Shown here in pieces: positions 62,578 to 64,000 of a stretch of 64,000 bases of DNA. The notes under the pieces were generated by a model. That model saw only the letters and a program-made list of their open reading frames with translations, did not search any database and was not told the DNA's origin. Each line of letters starts with the position of its first letter. Positions within the stretch are counted from its first letter, which is position 1. The DNA comes from JAVKBW01 sp964352715 (GTDB lineage: Bacteria > Pseudomonadota > Alphaproteobacteria > UBA8366 > Aestuariispiraceae): positions 1-64,000 of the forward strand of contig CAYGSU010000001.1 in the NCBI GenBank assembly GCA_964352715.1, given 5' to 3'. The position numbers were made by a program, and so were the translations under genes.

Positions 62578-64000
62578 TTAATTCCCGTCACGGGGAATGG
62601 TTTCGTCCCATTCCTTGTCGCTGACGACCGAGCCGCCCTCGGTTACGGTAAGACGTGCCTTCAGGAAAAAATTATCCCTGTCGCTGCTCATTTCCTGGGT
62701 CGCGTCGATCACGACATCCAGTTCACCGTCCCGTCCATAACTCGAACGGTTGCGGAAGGTAAGGTGCGCACTTAGCGGATCGTCTTCCTGTATCGAGATC
62801 GTCCGCCAATTGCGGTCGGAGAAGGTCCAGCCGTCGCGGTCAATCCGGGTTTCGCCGGCATCGTCCTCGTGGATCCACGTCGTGACGCCGGTCGCCACGT
62901 CGCGTTCGTAGCGGACGACGGTGGGGTCTGCCTTGCGCAAGACCGTTACCGGGTGCACCGCGCTGTGTTCCGGCGGATCAATCGGGCGCAGGTCGTCATC
63001 AGCCGGCTGGTCCGGCCGGACCGGCAGGGCGAAAGTGGTGGCGCCGGTATGCACGGTCAGTGTCACAGGTTCCGGCGATGGCCAGATGACCGGCCACAGC
63101 GATGGCGCGATGGCGACGCGGATCCGATTGCCGGCCTGAAACCGGTAGGCAATGTCGTTCAGCACAACCTTCGCGGTGTAGCGTTTGCCCGGCTCCAGAT
63201 GGGTGACCGTTTCGTGGGTTTCGTCGTGGGTAAGGTTCATCAATCCGTAGGAAACCAGCGCCGACCGTCCATCCGGAAAAACATCGCAAAGACGCGCACT
63301 GGCGAAGGCGACCGGCCGGTCGACCGAGAACGACAGCGACAGGGTCGGCGCGCCGAAGATCGGCAGGGCTTCGGCCAGCGGTTCGGTATCCACGGCAAAG
63401 GCCAGACCGTCGTCTTCCCGCTGGTCCATCGGCGATTCCGGGTCGCCGCCGCCATTGTTGCTCCACATCGGGGTGCGGCTGCCATAGGTCTGCGGCACGC
63501 GGACATCGACCGAAGTTTCGGGTTCCGCCGCATCCGACAGGCTGCCTGCATTGACATGCAGAACCCGGTTCGTGACGTTCGGCGACGGCCATTGCTCTTC
63601 CGCAACCCAGTTGCCGTCACGGGTGTCGACATAGGGGGCCGGCGGCATGCTGTCGCTCATCCAGGCCCTAATCTTCGGTTCCTGTAATACGCCGGTATCG
63701 ATATCCTTCAGCCAGTAGTCCCACCAGCGCAGGGATTCCGAAAGAAAGCCGGCCATCGGCCCCGGATTGGCCTGGTGCATGTACTGATGGCCCCACGGGC
63801 CGATCAACGCTTTCGACGGGCCCTTCAGGTTGGCGATGGTGCGGGGCACCGGGTTGGTGTAGCCGTCGGCCCAGCCGCCCATCATGTAAACCGGAATTTC
63901 GATCTTGCTGTAGTCCTCGCAGACCGAACCGTGCTTCCAGTATTCGTCGCGGCGCTGGTGATGCAGCCATTCGTTTATCCAGGGACCGGCGCAGGCAAGG
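62578..64000 (-). CDS. CocE/NonD-family hydrolase, N-terminus beyond the right edge
   Basis: The frame is open to base 64000 with no start inside the window, so at least 474 C-terminal residues are seen. The part NEWLHHQRRDEYWKHGSV, then IPVYMMGGWADGYTNP, GPWGHQYMHQANPGP, and DVRVPQTYGSRT match CocE/NonD serine hydrolases (catalytic acid in GGWADGY, His in GHQ). A C-terminal X-Pro dipeptidyl-peptidase-type jelly-roll domain follows. The serine nucleophile lies further right. Such enzymes cleave esters or amides, for example cocaine esterase and acyl peptides. Confidence 0.88.
   Translation of the reverse strand, partial: LACAGPWINEWLHHQRRDEYWKHGSVCEDYSKIEIPVYMMGGWADGYTNPVPRTIANLKGPSKALIGPWGHQYMHQANPGPMAGFLSESLRWWDYWLKDIDTGVLQEPKIRAWMSDSMPPAPYVDTRDGNWVAEEQWPSPNVTNRVLHVNAGSLSDAAEPETSVDVRVPQTYGSRTPMWSNNGGGDPESPMDQREDDGLAFAVDTEPLAEALPIFGAPTLSLSFSVDRPVAFASARLCDVFPDGRSALVSYGLMNLTHDETHETVTHLEPGKRYTAKVVLNDIAYRFQAGNRIRVAIAPSLWPVIWPSPEPVTLTVHTGATTFALPVRPDQPADDDLRPIDPPEHSAVHPVTVLRKADPTVVRYERDVATGVTTWIHEDDAGETRIDRDGWTFSDRNWRTISIQEDDPLSAHLTFRNRSSYGRDGELDVVIDATQEMSSDRDNFFLKARLTVTEGGSVVSDKEWDETIPRDGN

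Noticed and set aside
1..64000. tRNA, rRNA, CRISPR array or insertion sequence
   Set aside because: No cloverleaf, rRNA, spaced direct repeat or transposase was seen on either strand in the spacers inspected.

Overview
The window looks like the chromosome of a free-living Gram-negative alphaproteobacterium, probably Rhodospirillales-like, although the order is an inference. The DNA is GC-rich. Supporting gene sets and orders include rdgB-rph / hrcA-grpE, hisB-hisH-hisA-hisF-hisE followed by rdgB, aroK-aroB-CorC-like, rsmI-yraN-gshB, a CarD regulator, a PabB-PabC fusion and a membrane-anchored cytochrome c. There is no rRNA, tRNA, IS element, prophage or CRISPR array. The content is mostly housekeeping, with a few poorly described genes between conserved blocks. 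One assembly gap of exactly 100 N (37669-37768) interrupts cobT.

Layout. 0-6.5 kb: a partial minus-strand gene, an AT-rich intergenic patch, an exported DUF1194 protein, DNA polymerase I, a zinc-ribbon protein, an orphan ABC ATPase, a lipoprotein hydrolase and an unknown 127-residue protein. 6.5-14.2 kb: PhaB, a Nudix hydrolase, an O-antigen ligase-like membrane protein, a HAD phosphatase, an aminotransferase, FolC, an EamA exporter and XerD. 14.2-20 kb: a 616-residue exported unknown with an overlapping 46-residue membrane microprotein, then AroK, AroB, a CorC/HlyC-like protein and DUF2889. 20-24.9 kb: BolA, HisN, cytochrome c, KdsB, a DUF938 methyltransferase, ferredoxin FdxA, a strongly structured untranslated region and CarD. 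25-31.5 kb: the his cluster, RdgB, RNase PH, HrcA and GrpE.

31.5-37.8 kb: a flagellin-motif microprotein, then a cobalamin late-pathway block (cobS-cobC-unknown-cobU-cobW on the minus strand and cobT on the plus strand) with a two-domain kinase-like protein. 37.8-42.4 kb: a GNAT acetyltransferase, TypA/BipA, an adenosine kinase-type PfkB enzyme and a fatty acid desaturase. 42.4-47.2 kb: the glycine cleavage operon gcvT-gcvH-gcvP behind a tandem glycine riboswitch. 47.4-57.5 kb: a VPLPA-CTERM exported protein, PabB-PabC, ComM, a GFA-type protein, glutathione synthetase, SirB1, a BON lipoprotein, YraN and RsmI, and divergently an LppC-type penicillin-binding protein activator. 57.7-64 kb: two unusual genes (a PAS-like protein and a phosphoesterase fold lacking its metal ligands), RpoH, a glycine-zipper surface lipoprotein, a PhyH-type dioxygenase and a partial CocE/NonD hydrolase cut by the right edge.

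Functional links: HrcA, GrpE and RpoH are heat-shock functions. HisB/H/A/F/E plus the separate HisN cover much of histidine synthesis. CobU, CobS, CobC and CobT make up the nucleotide-loop assembly of cobalamin, with CobW as a probable metal chaperone. The Gcv proteins, FolC and PabB-PabC meet in one-carbon/folate metabolism. The most unusual items are the multi-hairpin RNA upstream of carD, the catalytically stripped phosphoesterase beside rpoH and the two microproteins.
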